NCBI RefSeq assembly: GCF_001541095.1
Contig: NZ_LMXH01000001.1
Span: forward strand, 1,314,048 to 1,378,047
Direction: 5' to 3'
DNA: 64,000 nucleotides
From: Paenibacillus sp. FJAT-26967
GTDB taxonomy: Bacteria; Bacillota; Bacilli; Paenibacillales; NBRC-103111
How positions within the stretch are numbered: the stretch's first letter is position 1; each line of letters opens with the position of its first letter. The notes under the pieces are model-generated. The model had not been told where the DNA came from. It did no database searches and saw nothing but the letters and a program-made list of their open reading frames with translations. A program made the position numbers and the translations under genes. Shown here one piece after another: positions 43,934-53,580 of this stretch.

Positions 43934-44899
43934 ATGAAGAAGAAAAGAAGGTTTAAATTGCGTTATCCGTTGATGCTGGCGTGCGGTCTATTTATTGCCT
44001 ACAACGCAGGGAATTCCTTATGGCACGCAAGCGAGACGGGAACAGCGGGTACAACGACACAGCTGGAGCAGCCTGCGGCAAGCATGGCCCCTTCGGCCGG
44101 CACGAGTACACGGCCGAGTCCGACACCGGCACATCCGGCCGAGACCTCCACACCTGTGCCGTCTCCGACGGCAAGCCCGGTTAAGACGCCGAGCCCGACA
44201 CCGACGCCGTCACCGACACCAGCCACACCGTCACCGACACCGGTTCCGACGAAGACTCCGCAGCCTTCGGACTCACTGAAGCCCGCTGTACCGGTACATT
44301 CTGTCGTCACTAACCGCAAACTCGTCGCTTTAACGTTTGACGACGGTCCTGATTTACACTGGACACCTCTGGTGATGGAAGTGCTGAGAGAATACAATGC
44401 GAAGGCAACGTTTTTTCTGGTCGGCCAGCAAATCGACAAATATCCCGATATGGTCAAGAAAATAGTTAGCGAAGGTCATGCCGTCGGCAACCATTCCTGG
44501 AATCATGCCCAGCTTCCCAAGCTGACGGAGGAGCAGGCCAGACTGCAAATGACACGAGCTGACGATGCGCTGAAAAAAGCGATCGGGCATGGAACGAATC
44601 TGTTCCGGGCACCTTACGGAGCTTTGAATGAAAGTGTCAATCTGACAGCAGCCAAAGAAGGCCAGACGATCGTCGGATGGTCGGTTGATACGAAAGACTG
44701 GGCGGGCAATTCCGCGCAAAATATTCTGAATAACGTTAAAGCGAATATAAAGCCCGGCGGGATCATTCTCCAGCATAGCTACGGGGGCAAAGGCGGAGAT
44801 TTAAGCAATACGATTGAAGCGACACGGCTCATTTGTGAATACCTGCAAGGGCAAGGGTATGAAATTGTGACTCTGCCTGAACTATTAACTGCCCGATAA
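43934..44899 (+). CDS. membrane-anchored polysaccharide deacetylase (NodB domain)
   Basis: The protein has an N-terminal membrane anchor (residues 11-26), then about 90 residues of Pro/Thr/Ser linker (TPSPTP repeats), which would hold the enzyme away from the membrane in the wall. The NodB domain follows, with TFDDGP (134-139), metal-binding HSWNH (His187, His191), RAPYG (from 225), the VDTKDW block and LQHS (His281). It would deacetylate N-acetylglucosamine in peptidoglycan or another polymer. Only a GGAGAAGGAAG site lies before the ATG, which is adequate. It is a stand-alone gene. Confidence 0.9.
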   Translation: MKKKRRFKLRYPLMLACGLFIAYNAGNSLWHASETGTAGTTTQLEQPAASMAPSAGTSTRPSPTPAHPAETSTPVPSPTASPVKTPSPTPTPSPTPATPSPTPVPTKTPQPSDSLKPAVPVHSVVTNRKLVALTFDDGPDLHWTPLVMEVLREYNAKATFFLVGQQIDKYPDMVKKIVSEGHAVGNHSWNHAQLPKLTEEQARLQMTRADDALKKAIGHGTNLFRAPYGALNESVNLTAAKEGQTIVGWSVDTKDWAGNSAQNILNNVKANIKPGGIILQHSYGGKGGDLSNTIEATRLICEYLQGQGYEIVTLPELLTAR

Positions 44900-45035
44900 G
44901 CGATCCTGCAGCTGCGCTCTGTCGGTCGCAGAGCCGGATACTGCCGTCCATGCCTTGAGATAAGGTTGTGGGCGGTTTTGCTGTGAGAGGGGCAGGATGG
45001 GACCATATTTTAGAGGACCATGATCAGTAAAGCTT

Positions 45036-45044
45036 TGTTATAAT
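45036..45044 (+). promoter_or_regulatory. extended -10 promoter of the lipoprotein-TCS operon
   Basis: TGTTATAAT gives TG-n-TATAAT, a consensus extended -10, about 30 bp before the lipoprotein start. No -35 box is obvious. Confidence 0.55.
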
Positions 45045-45072
45045 GGACCTAGCATGAGAAAAGGGGAATGTC

Positions 45073-46473
45073 ATGAAGTGGAGAACTGATAGGTTTCAGC
45101 GTCCGGCGGCAAGTCTGCTGACGGCTGCACTTTGTGTGCTGCTAAGCGGTTGTCAGCTTATCGCTTCTTCTCCCGTGGAATTGCTAAAGGCACCGGCTAT
45201 GAGCTCTAGCCTGTACCAGTTGAGAGAAGCGGTTACGCATTATTTGCCGCAAGGCGCTGTTCTTACCAATCCCAATAAACTGCCGGACAATGGTGTGGCA
45301 GGTTCTATTTTTCAAGTGGATCTGAACGGGGATGGACAGAAAGAAGCGGTGGCCTTCTACCGGCTTCAGAAAAACGGTTTTCAACTGGGGGCCGTCATAC
45401 TGGAGCAGGGTGATGGAGAGTGGCGTAAGGTTGCCGATATCAATGAACTCGGACGCGAGATTGACCGGGTGGATTTTGTAGATGTGACAGGGGATAAAGC
45501 TTCCGAGCTTATTGTGGGCTGGAGCGCAGGCGAAACCCAGAGCAAGGAGCTTTTCGTGTATACAATGAAAGGTTCCGAAGTCAGTGAAATGGAAAAAATC
45601 GCTTACACCGAAATTGCTATCGGGGATATGGACGGCAATGGAATACCGGAGGTAGCGGCCATGCTCCTCGAGCGTGAGAAGCTGGAGGCATCTGCTTCTT
45701 TGTATTCATTTGCAGACGGCAAAAAGAAACTTCTCCATAAATTGCCGATGGACGGCGGCGTTAACGGCTACTATCAAATGGTGATCGGTAAAGCGGCTCC
45801 GGGCCAGAACGGCATCTTCGTTGATGTAGGAATAGGGAGTCACGCGTCTTATACGTCCTTGCTCGTGTGGAACGGCGGGAAGCTGAAAGATGTTTTCAGC
45901 CAGAAAGATGACATGGGTAACGTGATGACCTTCAAAGATTATCCCGGCAAAACTCAGGACATTAACGCGGATGGGATTATGGAGATTGAGCTGCTCAAAA
46001 TCCCCCCATTCAACGAAAGCAGTTCTTTGGCCGATATGCCCTGGATTCATCAGTGGTATCAGTGGGACGGCAAGAACGGTCTTAAGTGGGTGCATGATAA
46101 CTATTACGACACCGGTGTATCGTACCGGTTTGATTTCCCGGAGACATGGCGGGGGAAAATTACGCTGGAGCGGTCTAAATCGGGCGGCACGGACGGTTAT
46201 ACGACTTTTTACTATTTGAGCGCTAACCGTAAAGAAAAAGCGGAGCTTTTGACCATCCGATATTATCCGACCGAGCAGTGGGAAGACATGAAGAAGGAAA
46301 TGGAAAAGAAAGAAATCGATTTTGTTGAGCTTGACACGGTCTATGGAAGTAAAACGATTGCGTTCCTCCCTGAACGGCCGACGAACTTGTCGGTGAAATC
46401 TCTGCAGGAGTACAATCAAATGAAGCTGAGCAAGAAGGATGTGCAGGAGCGGCTGAAGCCCGCGTATTATTAA
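45073..46473 (+). CDS. lipoprotein with VCBS/FG-GAP-like acidic repeats
   Basis: The 466-residue protein has a signal peptide with lipobox LLSGC (Cys27), so it should be anchored outside the membrane. Four D-x-[ND]-x-[DN]-type motifs recur: DLNGDGQKE, DVTGDKASE, DMDGNGIPE and DINADGIME. They are each followed by a hydrophobic strand, as in FG-GAP/VCBS calcium-binding beta-propeller units. I do not recognise a named family. It is followed 21 bp later by a response regulator and histidine kinase, and the terminator comes only after the kinase. A role as sensor accessory protein is therefore plausible but not shown. Confidence 0.7.
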   Translation: MKWRTDRFQRPAASLLTAALCVLLSGCQLIASSPVELLKAPAMSSSLYQLREAVTHYLPQGAVLTNPNKLPDNGVAGSIFQVDLNGDGQKEAVAFYRLQKNGFQLGAVILEQGDGEWRKVADINELGREIDRVDFVDVTGDKASELIVGWSAGETQSKELFVYTMKGSEVSEMEKIAYTEIAIGDMDGNGIPEVAAMLLEREKLEASASLYSFADGKKKLLHKLPMDGGVNGYYQMVIGKAAPGQNGIFVDVGIGSHASYTSLLVWNGGKLKDVFSQKDDMGNVMTFKDYPGKTQDINADGIMEIELLKIPPFNESSSLADMPWIHQWYQWDGKNGLKWVHDNYYDTGVSYRFDFPETWRGKITLERSKSGGTDGYTTFYYLSANRKEKAELLTIRYYPTEQWEDMKKEMEKKEIDFVELDTVYGSKTIAFLPERPTNLSVKSLQEYNQMKLSKKDVQERLKPAYY

Positions 46474-46494
46474 GGGACAAGGAGGAAGATCGGC

Positions 46495-47211
46495 TTGAGA
46501 GTACTCGTACTGGAGGATGAAGAATCCATCCGAGGGTTTATCCGGATTAATTTAAAACGCAATGATATCGATGTTACCGAAGCGCAGACGGGAGAAGAGG
46601 CGCTCCGAATCGTGAAGGAGCAAGGTCCGTTTCATATGGCGCTTCTTGATGTGATGCTTCCCACTAAAATGTCCGGTTTCGATGTGTGTGCCGAGATCCG
46701 GAGAATGTACCCCAAAATGGGCATCATTATGCTGACCGCAAAATCCCAGGATACCGATAAAGCCGAAGGGCTTGAAATCGGGGCGGACGACTATGTCACC
46801 AAGCCTTTCAGCCCGGTAGAGCTTATAGCGAGAATTAAAGCGTTGTACCGGCGGCTGGAAATACCTGAACGCGAGCCGGCTAAATTAAGCTTGTCCTGCG
46901 GGGCTTTCAGCCTGCAGCTTAAGGAGCGGAAGCTGCTCAAAGGGCAGACCGAAATTGATATTACACCGACTGAATTTGCCATCCTCAAATTATTCATGGA
47001 GCGGCCCAATCAGGGGATTTCACGCGATGAAATCCTGGATGCGGTATGGGGGAAACACTTTGTAGGTGATTTGAAAATCGTGGATGTGAACATACGCCGC
47101 ATCCGCCAAAAAATCGAAAGTGATCCTTCACATCCGGCCCATATTGAGACGGTCTGGGGTTACGGATACTTATGGAAGAAGGATTCCGGTTTTGAGCAGC
47201 ATCAGGAGTAA
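46495..47211 (+). CDS. OmpR-family response regulator
   Basis: The receiver domain has acidic residues near 8-9, the phosphorylation site Asp52 (ALLDVMLP) and Lys103 (DDYVTKPFSP). It is followed by a winged-helix DNA-binding domain (LSLSCGAFSLQL...GYGYLW), 238 residues in all. The TTG start has an AAGGAGGAAG site. It overlaps the kinase gene by 20 bp, so the pair is co-translated. The target genes are unknown; it resembles many cell-envelope response regulators of this type. Confidence 0.9.
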   Translation: MRVLVLEDEESIRGFIRINLKRNDIDVTEAQTGEEALRIVKEQGPFHMALLDVMLPTKMSGFDVCAEIRRMYPKMGIIMLTAKSQDTDKAEGLEIGADDYVTKPFSPVELIARIKALYRRLEIPEREPAKLSLSCGAFSLQLKERKLLKGQTEIDITPTEFAILKLFMERPNQGISRDEILDAVWGKHFVGDLKIVDVNIRRIRQKIESDPSHPAHIETVWGYGYLWKKDSGFEQHQE

Positions 47212-48589
47212 GGTTGTATGGAATTTCTTGTTGATTATCGTATTTATTGTGCTGCTGCTTGGCGGTCTCTTCCTGGGAACGATTTACCAGTATTATTACG
47301 GGAGTGCTCTTCAGGCGCTGAGCGAGCGTGCCAAAGTAACGGTTGAATTCTACAACAAGTATTTCGCGATGTCCTCTTTGCAGGAGAGGGCCCGTGATAT
47401 TCTGCAGGAGCTTGGCAATGATGAAATGACACGCGTGGAGATTGTTGATCTGAACGGCAATCTCATTATCGATTCGTACGGATTTGCGTCCAAACGGAAA
47501 ATCGAAACAGCGGATGTGCAGTCGGCTCTTCTTGGAGAGCCCGGCAAATGGATCGGGATGAATGCCGATACGAAGGAAAGAATTCTGGCACTGTCGAATC
47601 CGCTAAAGAACGGAGACCGGATCGTCGGAGTTCTCCGCCATACGACGTCGATTGAAGAGATTGACGCCATGGTTATGAAGACGGCGTGGATTATTATCGG
47701 CATCGGAGCGGCAGTTATTCTGGTATCGTTGTCCGTTAGCTTAATTCTGGCGAACCGGATTGTACGGCCTATCCGGGAATTGACAGGCGTTGCCCAGAAT
47801 ATGGCTCAAGGCGATTTTCACAATAAGGCGCTTAAGAGGAATGACGATGAGGTCGGTCATTTGGCCGAAACGCTGAACTACATGGCCGAGGAGATTCTGA
47901 GGAACGACAAACTCAAGAATGAATTCATTTCTTCGATTTCCCACGAGCTGCGGACTCCGCTGACCTCGATCAAGGGCTGGAGCGAGACGCTGGTTTCCGG
48001 TGATCTGAGCGAGAAAGAGGAGACGATGATGGGACTATCTGTCATTTCCAAGGAGACAGACAGGCTGATCGGGCTGGTAGAGGATCTGCTTGACTTCTCG
48101 AAGCTTCAGTCGGGGAATATGAAAATGCTGCGGGAACCCGTTGACGTAAACCGCATTGTGCAGGAAATGTACCAGCAGTTTGCGGCAAATTGTCAGCGCC
48201 GGAAGATGATTCTGCAAATATCGCTCGCCGATAAGCCGACATTCGTCATAGGCGACTCCAACCGGCTGAAGCAAATCTTGATCAATCTGCTCGATAACGC
48301 AATGAAGTTTACCCCGGAGAACGGGGTTATCCGCATTGCGGCTGAGCAGGATGAGCATCAGGTCCGGCTGATCGTAGAGGACCAGGGGGAAGGGATTTCT
48401 CCCGAAGCGGTTAAATACGTAACCGACAAATTCTTTAAAGCGGATAACAGACAGCCTGGAAGCGGGCTTGGTCTGTCGATCTGCCAAGAGATTGCCCAGC
48501 TTCACGGCGGTACGCTGGAGATCAGCAGCAGACTCGGTGAGGGAACTACCGTTACGGTCGCTCTGCCTCGTTTGATTGAGGAAGAGTAG
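47192..48589 (+). CDS. sensor histidine kinase (HAMP/HisKA/HATPase)
   Basis: The 465-residue kinase has two membrane segments flanking an extracellular sensor region of about 130 residues. It then has a HAMP domain and a HisKA domain with phospho-acceptor His251 (SSISHELRTPL). The catalytic domain shows NLLDNAMKF, DQGEGISPEA and GSGLGLSIC. The TTG start at 47192 is preferred: a GGAAGAAGG site precedes it, and the predicted first membrane helix starts soon after. Longer in-frame starts would overlap the response regulator by 90 bp. It is partnered with the regulator and probably the lipoprotein. Confidence 0.9.
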   Translation: MSSIRSKVVWNFLLIIVFIVLLLGGLFLGTIYQYYYGSALQALSERAKVTVEFYNKYFAMSSLQERARDILQELGNDEMTRVEIVDLNGNLIIDSYGFASKRKIETADVQSALLGEPGKWIGMNADTKERILALSNPLKNGDRIVGVLRHTTSIEEIDAMVMKTAWIIIGIGAAVILVSLSVSLILANRIVRPIRELTGVAQNMAQGDFHNKALKRNDDEVGHLAETLNYMAEEILRNDKLKNEFISSISHELRTPLTSIKGWSETLVSGDLSEKEETMMGLSVISKETDRLIGLVEDLLDFSKLQSGNMKMLREPVDVNRIVQEMYQQFAANCQRRKMILQISLADKPTFVIGDSNRLKQILINLLDNAMKFTPENGVIRIAAEQDEHQVRLIVEDQGEGISPEAVKYVTDKFFKADNRQPGSGLGLSICQEIAQLHGGTLEISSRLGEGTTVTVALPRLIEEE

Positions 48590-48863
48590 CTGGGACAAGG
48601 GCAGAGTGAGTTCAGAGGGATGAACAGACCGATCGAGTGCAGCACCGTTTGTCTGCCGATGAACGTCTCTATACGGGAGCAGGTGAAAGCTTGCCTGATG
48701 AATAAGTACGAGCGTCATACCGATATAGCTTTGGCATTCGAGAAGACGATAGGGGAGCAGCAGGTTGCTGCGGTCCCTGACAGCCCCCCGGTAGCGTTGA
48801 AGCGTCACAACAAAGGAATCCAAACTTAAACCTTACCCCAACCGCGCATACCGTACTCCATAC
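48590..48863. other. stretch between kinase and terminator, no convincing gene
   Basis: A 69-residue ATG frame at 48620-48829 has a weak GAGTTCAGAGGG site and an unremarkable composition. It could be a small gene or chance; nothing in it is recognisable. Confidence 0.4.
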
Positions 48864-48912
48864 AAAGAGGCTTTCCGGCAGATCTGAGATTTGCAGGAGA
48901 GCCTCTTTCATT
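48864..48912 (+). terminator. terminator of the lipoprotein-TCS operon
   Basis: AAAGAGGCTTTCC pairs with GGAGAGCCTCTTT (one mismatch) around a loop of about 12 nt, followed by CATTT. The T run is weak. Between the kinase stop and this hairpin (48590-48863) no convincing gene was found. Confidence 0.55.
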
Positions 48913-48975
48913 TATCGGATGCAGTCTTATGAAAACTAAGTTTACCTTTTCATAAGAGATCCGTCTCTCCGATCG

Positions 48976-49047
48976 TCCGCAGGCTCCGCAGGCTCCGCAG
49001 GCTCCGCAGGCTCCGCAGGCTCCGCAGGCTCCGCAGGCTCCGCAGGC
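48976..49047. repeat. 9-bp minisatellite, eight perfect copies
   Basis: The unit TCCGCAGGC is repeated eight times without a mismatch (72 bp). On the minus strand it lies in an open frame that would encode Ala-Cys-Gly repeats. It sits between the two-component system and rsgA. Such tracts are prone to change length. Confidence 0.95.
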
Positions 49048-49304
49048 TCTGCTTCCTCCAGGGTCAACTTTGCCGTATACCGCATACTCGCAATAGCCCG
49101 TTTCGTCTTCCCATTGGCAGCAGCCGGTGACGCAAAAAGCAGAAAGGAATGTTCTCTGCGCTCCGGCTCCGCTGCAATGGAGGATTAACAGCGGATGATC
49201 AGCGGATTGCATGTAAAAAACGGTTGGAAATGATTATTTCCCACCGAACAATAGGGGTTCTCTGCTACACTTACAGCAAGCGAAAAGAAAGGGTGTTAGC
49301 TGTA

Positions 49305-50378
49305 TTGAATTTAATCGAATTAGGGTGGAATGCCGATTGGCAGGAAGCTTTGGATGGAGCAGGAATTGAGGGCGCACAGGCGGGGCGGGTAGTGCTTGAA
49401 CATAAACGGATGTACCGGGTATATACGGAAGACGGCGAAGTGCTGGCCGAAGTAAGCGGCAGTATGCGGTACCAGACCCGCAGCCGTGCTGACTACCCGG
49501 CCGTAGGGGACTGGGTCGCAGTCCGTGTGCGTGAGCAGGAAGGCCGTGCTACGATTCACGCTCTGCTGCCCAGGAAGAGTGCTTTCGTGCGCAAGGTGGC
49601 GGGCTCGGTTGTTGAAGAGCAGATCGTAGCCGCGAACGTGGATGTGATCTTCCTGATACTCGCGCTTAATGGCGATTTCAATTTGCGACGGCTCGAACGT
49701 TATCTCGTTATGGCGTGGGAAAGCGGCGCCTCGCCGGTCGTTATTCTGAGTAAAGCCGACCTTTGTGCGTCGGGTGAAGAAGTTGCCGTCCGCGTAGGCG
49801 AAACCGAGGCTGTGGCACCGGGAGTTCCGGTGCACGCCGTCTCTTCGCTGCTCGGAGCGGGCGTCGAGGAGCTTCGCGCAGCCTACCTGGGTGAGGGACG
49901 TACAGCCGCCGTGGCCGGATCATCCGGAGCCGGCAAATCGACGCTGATTAACGCGCTGCTCGGGCGTGAAGCGATGGAGACCGGCGGCATCCGTGAGGAT
50001 GATGCCCGCGGCCGGCACACGACGACTCACCGTGAGCTTCTGCTCCTGCCGGGCGGCGGCGTGCTGATCGATACGCCGGGCATGCGGGAGTTGCAGCTGT
50101 GGGAGGCGGACAGCGGCCTCAGCGCATCATTTGGCGATGTGGAGTCGCTTGCCGGCAAGTGCCGCTTCCCGGATTGCAGTCACCGGAGCGAGCCGGGCTG
50201 CGCCGTTCAGCACGCGCTGCAGGAAGGGTCGCTTGACCACGGGCGGTACGACAGCTACGTCAAGCTTCAGAAGGAGTTGGCCTACCTTGCGCGCAAGGAG
50301 AACAAAGCTCTGCAGCATGCGGAGACGGACCGGTGGAAGAAGATCGCCAAAGAGATGAGGCGCAAACCGCCCAAATGA
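49305..50378 (+). CDS. rsgA: ribosome small subunit-dependent GTPase RsgA
   Basis: RsgA is a circularly permuted GTPase that checks 30S maturation. The OB-fold is followed by the G motifs in permuted order: LSKADL (G4), then GSSGAGKSTLINALLG (residues about 205-220, G1), a G3 motif DTPGM near 256, and a zinc finger with Cys286, Cys291, His293 and Cys299. The TTG start at 49305 (MNLIELGWNADW) is preferred over longer starts that overlap the upstream region, because an AAAGAAAGGGTG site precedes it. The 357 residues and NLIELGW start match the 'stand-alone' RsgA paralogue type. A second, core-operon RsgA (yloQ) may exist elsewhere. Confidence 0.9.
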   Translation: MNLIELGWNADWQEALDGAGIEGAQAGRVVLEHKRMYRVYTEDGEVLAEVSGSMRYQTRSRADYPAVGDWVAVRVREQEGRATIHALLPRKSAFVRKVAGSVVEEQIVAANVDVIFLILALNGDFNLRRLERYLVMAWESGASPVVILSKADLCASGEEVAVRVGETEAVAPGVPVHAVSSLLGAGVEELRAAYLGEGRTAAVAGSSGAGKSTLINALLGREAMETGGIREDDARGRHTTTHRELLLLPGGGVLIDTPGMRELQLWEADSGLSASFGDVESLAGKCRFPDCSHRSEPGCAVQHALQEGSLDHGRYDSYVKLQKELAYLARKENKALQHAETDRWKKIAKEMRRKPPK

Positions 50379-50488
50379 CCGGGAGGAAACGCATACTGGC
50401 GCTTCGCACTTGACGGCATGGCAGAGCTGTAAGTCAGATCACGAACCTTTGCCTGCGAGGTTCACGGATAAGCAAGACGAGTATATAG

Positions 50489-50530
50489 AACCTTCAGTTC
50501 CACTCTTGCAGTGGTTTTGGAGGTTTTTTT
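50489..50530 (+). terminator. terminator after rsgA
   Basis: AACCTTC..CCAC pairs with GTGG..GGAGGTT, followed by TTTTTTT. The next 300 bases, to the transporter gene, contain no gene, repeat or promoter I can name. Confidence 0.75.
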
Positions 50531-50831
50531 CACGTGTTTAAGGAAAATTTTTATTCCCCTTAACAGCGGGTCGTAAATGCGGCTTGGTGTTTGTCCTGGG
50601 ACTTATGTAGTGGCCGGCCGGGAAAAGCATGAGTCTGGAACAGGATATTTAATGGAAGTCCGGGGTACACGATTAGGCCGCCGTGACTATTTCCATAACA
50701 AGACAAATAAATGGAAAATATAGCCTTGTATTCAGGGAGCGGAAAGCATATATTCATAACGTTTACCAAGTAATCTTTGCTGTACCCTGTTTATTTATAT
50801 AGATCATGGCTGAGCGGAGAGGAATAAAAGA
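50531..50831. other. non-coding stretch before the GPH transporter
   Basis: No gene, repeat or clear promoter seen. An AT-rich zone near 50780-50800 with TATATAG may be the transporter promoter, but no -35 box fits. Confidence 0.5.
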
Positions 50832-52121
50832 ATGAACAAAAAGTTTATGAATTCCCCGGTAATGTTTGCATTAGGGATGTTTGCGCTGATGGTGCCGACT
50901 CAGGCGTTCAGTTCGTTTTATAGCTACTTTTATGTCGAAAAATTAGGCCTGGGGGTCGGACTTGCTACTCTTGCACGTACGATTTATCTGATCTGGGATG
51001 CCCTCAACCAGCCTCTGTTCGGCTATTTATCCGATCGTACAAGAACGCGCTGGGGCAGGCGAAGACCGTGGATCTATGCATCCATTCCACTTTTTATGGC
51101 CACTTTTGTCATGGTATTTGCCGTTCCAGAAGGTCTGACCGAGACTTCCCTGTTTATCTGGTTTCTCGTGGCTTTGATTTTATTTGAAGGCGTTTCCACG
51201 ATTCTTTGGGTGAATTACGGCGCCCTTTTCCCCGAACTGTTTAAAGGCGACCGGATGCGGGCTAAAGCTTCTGCCGTTCAGCAGGGCTTTCAAATTGTGG
51301 CTCTTCTCATCGGCGCTGCTCTGACTCCGCTTTTATTCGGTGCGATGGGTTTTGGCAGGATGGCGCTCGTATATGCATGCGTGTTTGCTCTGTTTATGTG
51401 TCTTTGTGTCCTGTTCATCCGAGAGAATGCGGATGCTGCCAAGGAAGAGCCGCTGCCTCTGCTGGTAGCTTTCCGGGAAACGTTTAAAAATAAACAGTTT
51501 TGGATCTTTAATATCGCGAATTCATTTGCCCAGACGGTTAACGGTTTGCTGGGATCTATGATCCCCTTCTATGCGAAATATGTACTCGGACTGCCGGAGT
51601 CTCAAGTGTCGCTCCTGCTGGCTTCCGTCTTTGTCCCGGTTATTCCGCTCGTTGCTGTCTGGTTCTGGGTAATCCGCAGATTCGGAAGCACCGTAGGCTG
51701 GCGCATCTCCTTAGGCGTGTATGCCTTAAGTGTTCTTCCGCTCGGGTTTGCTTTCAGCCTTGGAACCGGTATTGCAGCCGGAGCGATAGCAGGCTTTGGA
51801 CTGGCAGGGTTTCTGGTCACACCCGCCGTCCTAAGCGGTCAAATTATCGACCGTGATTTTGAAGTAACCGGCCGCAGAAGAGAAGGCATGTATACGGCGG
51901 TCGGAGGATTTATTACCCGCTCCAGCGGGCTGCTTTCGGCGCTGGCCTTCTGGATTGTAGGCATGATGTTCGGCTATGTCAGCGGGGAGAATCCGGGGCC
52001 GGACCCCGCCGGAACTTTCCGTGTGCTGATCTCCGCAGTTCCGTTCTGCCTGCTTGTTGTCTCCGTTGTGGTATCCATGTTCTTCCGGACTGGCCAAAGA
52101 AGTGAAGAGAAGCCTCTGTAG
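50832..52121 (+). CDS. GPH-type sugar:cation symporter, MFS fold
   Basis: The 429-residue protein has about twelve membrane segments. The loop LFGYLSDRTRTRWGRRRPWI after the second segment is diagnostic of the glycoside-pentoside-hexuronide (GPH, MFS_2) group. Members import sugars or glycosides with Na+ or H+. The substrate is unknown and no sugar-metabolism gene is adjacent. The RBS AGAGGAATAAAAG is ordinary. It appears monocistronic. Confidence 0.82.
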   Translation: MNKKFMNSPVMFALGMFALMVPTQAFSSFYSYFYVEKLGLGVGLATLARTIYLIWDALNQPLFGYLSDRTRTRWGRRRPWIYASIPLFMATFVMVFAVPEGLTETSLFIWFLVALILFEGVSTILWVNYGALFPELFKGDRMRAKASAVQQGFQIVALLIGAALTPLLFGAMGFGRMALVYACVFALFMCLCVLFIRENADAAKEEPLPLLVAFRETFKNKQFWIFNIANSFAQTVNGLLGSMIPFYAKYVLGLPESQVSLLLASVFVPVIPLVAVWFWVIRRFGSTVGWRISLGVYALSVLPLGFAFSLGTGIAAGAIAGFGLAGFLVTPAVLSGQIIDRDFEVTGRRREGMYTAVGGFITRSSGLLSALAFWIVGMMFGYVSGENPGPDPAGTFRVLISAVPFCLLVVSVVVSMFFRTGQRSEEKPL

Positions 52122-52453
52122 GCTCCTTCTAGGCATAGGCGGAGTAAAACAGGGCTAGACCATAGGGCAATCATCAATAAAGCGTTAAGCGCCATGTTAG
52201 AGCTTGTTTAGCCCTTACCAAATGTGCGCGAAGGGCCGTCGGCATCAGTATGGTCAGAATCATAGCGGCATATAACGCTTTTTTTAATCCGTACAGGCCG
52301 GCTGCAGGCGGCGCTGGACAGATCCGCATGAAGACACCGTACATATACGGGCTGTAACAGGCCTTCGTTCACACATTTTTCCTTTTTTGAAAGGTTAATT
52401 ACATATTGGGTTCGTATAATAAACTTAAGAGAACATGTAAAGGAGTGGGCGGC

Positions 52454-53521
52454 ATGTCCCCAGTCTTCCTTCATCGGTTTCATAGATCCACCATTTACTT
52501 CACGGTATTTGTCCTGCTGACCTTGCTAGCTAACTTGACTGCGGTTCGTACGGTTACCTTGACGGCTGAGAATTCCGTGGTTGTCTACGCGATTTTATTT
52601 GATTTTATGCTTGCCATTCCCGTGTGTTATTGGCTGTTTATCCTGCGCAGGAAGGGGAAGTCTGTCTTGAAGGCGCTGCCCCTGACCTTTATCGGGGCTT
52701 TGGCTGCGTGGTTTATCCTGCCGGTTTCACTTAGGAGCACCGCGTGGGACATTATCTGGCCTATTGAATTTCTTATTATTTTTGTAGAGGTCTTGTTTGT
52801 CGGCTACGAGATCAGAGTCGTGTACAGGGTAGTAAAGCATTTTCGCCAAGTAATAAAGACAGAGCCGGACAGGGGCGAAGCACTGCGGATTACGGTTAAG
52901 GAGAAGCTGGGACAAGGCAAGCTCGCTTCTTTGCTTCTTCATGACGCCACCATGGTCTACTATCTATGTTTTTCGTGGCGCAGGAGAAAGACTTCCGCCC
53001 CAATTGAATCCGGAAATTCCTTCACCTATCACCGTACAACAGGACAAATTCTGCATGCCGCGATTTTTACTAAAATTTTGCTGATCGAAAGTGTCGTGAT
53101 CCACCTGCTCATCCAGCAGTGGTCCCATATGGCAGCCTGGATTCTGACTCTGGCTAACCTATGGCTGCTCCTTCTATTATGGGCCGACTGCCGAGTCTCC
53201 GTTCTGAGACCTGTTCAGATCACTAAGGGTGTCCTCCGGCTCCGGTACGGACTTCGTATCCAGGCCGATATTCCCCTATGTGATATCGAATCGGCCGAAA
53301 GTGCCCGCGAGTATGCGCCGGATTCCAAGGAACAGCGGGATGCTGTGCTTCCGGTCCTGGCAACCGCCAATGTAAGGCTCAGGCTGAGCCGTCCTGCTTC
53401 CGCGCAATGCCTGTTATTTATGCCGCGCCACGTCAGCAGCATCTATTTGGCTCTCGATGAGCCGGATCTATTTATTCGTCAATTGCATGAGAAGATGAGC
53501 GAGCAAGCTGTTTCCGATTAA
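52454..53521 (+). CDS. integral membrane protein of unknown function
   Basis: The 355-residue product has six predicted membrane segments: four near the N-terminus (residues about 12-130) and two near 215-255. A cytoplasmic soluble C-terminal domain begins with SVLRPVQITKGVLRLRYG. I do not recognise the family. ATG 52454 is chosen because AAAGGAGTGGGCGGC precedes it; an upstream TTG in frame lies in the promoter zone (TATAAT near 52415). The gap before it (52122-52453) holds only a short AGCG/CGCT hairpin with a T run near 52262-52285. Confidence 0.7.
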   Translation: MSPVFLHRFHRSTIYFTVFVLLTLLANLTAVRTVTLTAENSVVVYAILFDFMLAIPVCYWLFILRRKGKSVLKALPLTFIGALAAWFILPVSLRSTAWDIIWPIEFLIIFVEVLFVGYEIRVVYRVVKHFRQVIKTEPDRGEALRITVKEKLGQGKLASLLLHDATMVYYLCFSWRRRKTSAPIESGNSFTYHRTTGQILHAAIFTKILLIESVVIHLLIQQWSHMAAWILTLANLWLLLLLWADCRVSVLRPVQITKGVLRLRYGLRIQADIPLCDIESAESAREYAPDSKEQRDAVLPVLATANVRLRLSRPASAQCLLFMPRHVSSIYLALDEPDLFIRQLHEKMSEQAVSD

Positions 53522-53580
53522 TAGAAAAACGGTAGCCTTTTGCCCAGAGCTGCATATGTTGGGGTAGGAGGTGTTCGCTC

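Noticed and set aside
48035-48823. Antisense frame of 262 codons opposite the histidine kinase
   Set aside because: The kinase motifs are intact in the sense frame, and the antisense protein shows no domain or ribosome-binding site.
48976-49047. Short tandem array considered as a CRISPR
   Set aside because: Units are 9 bp and contiguous, with no spacers and no cas genes in the window.
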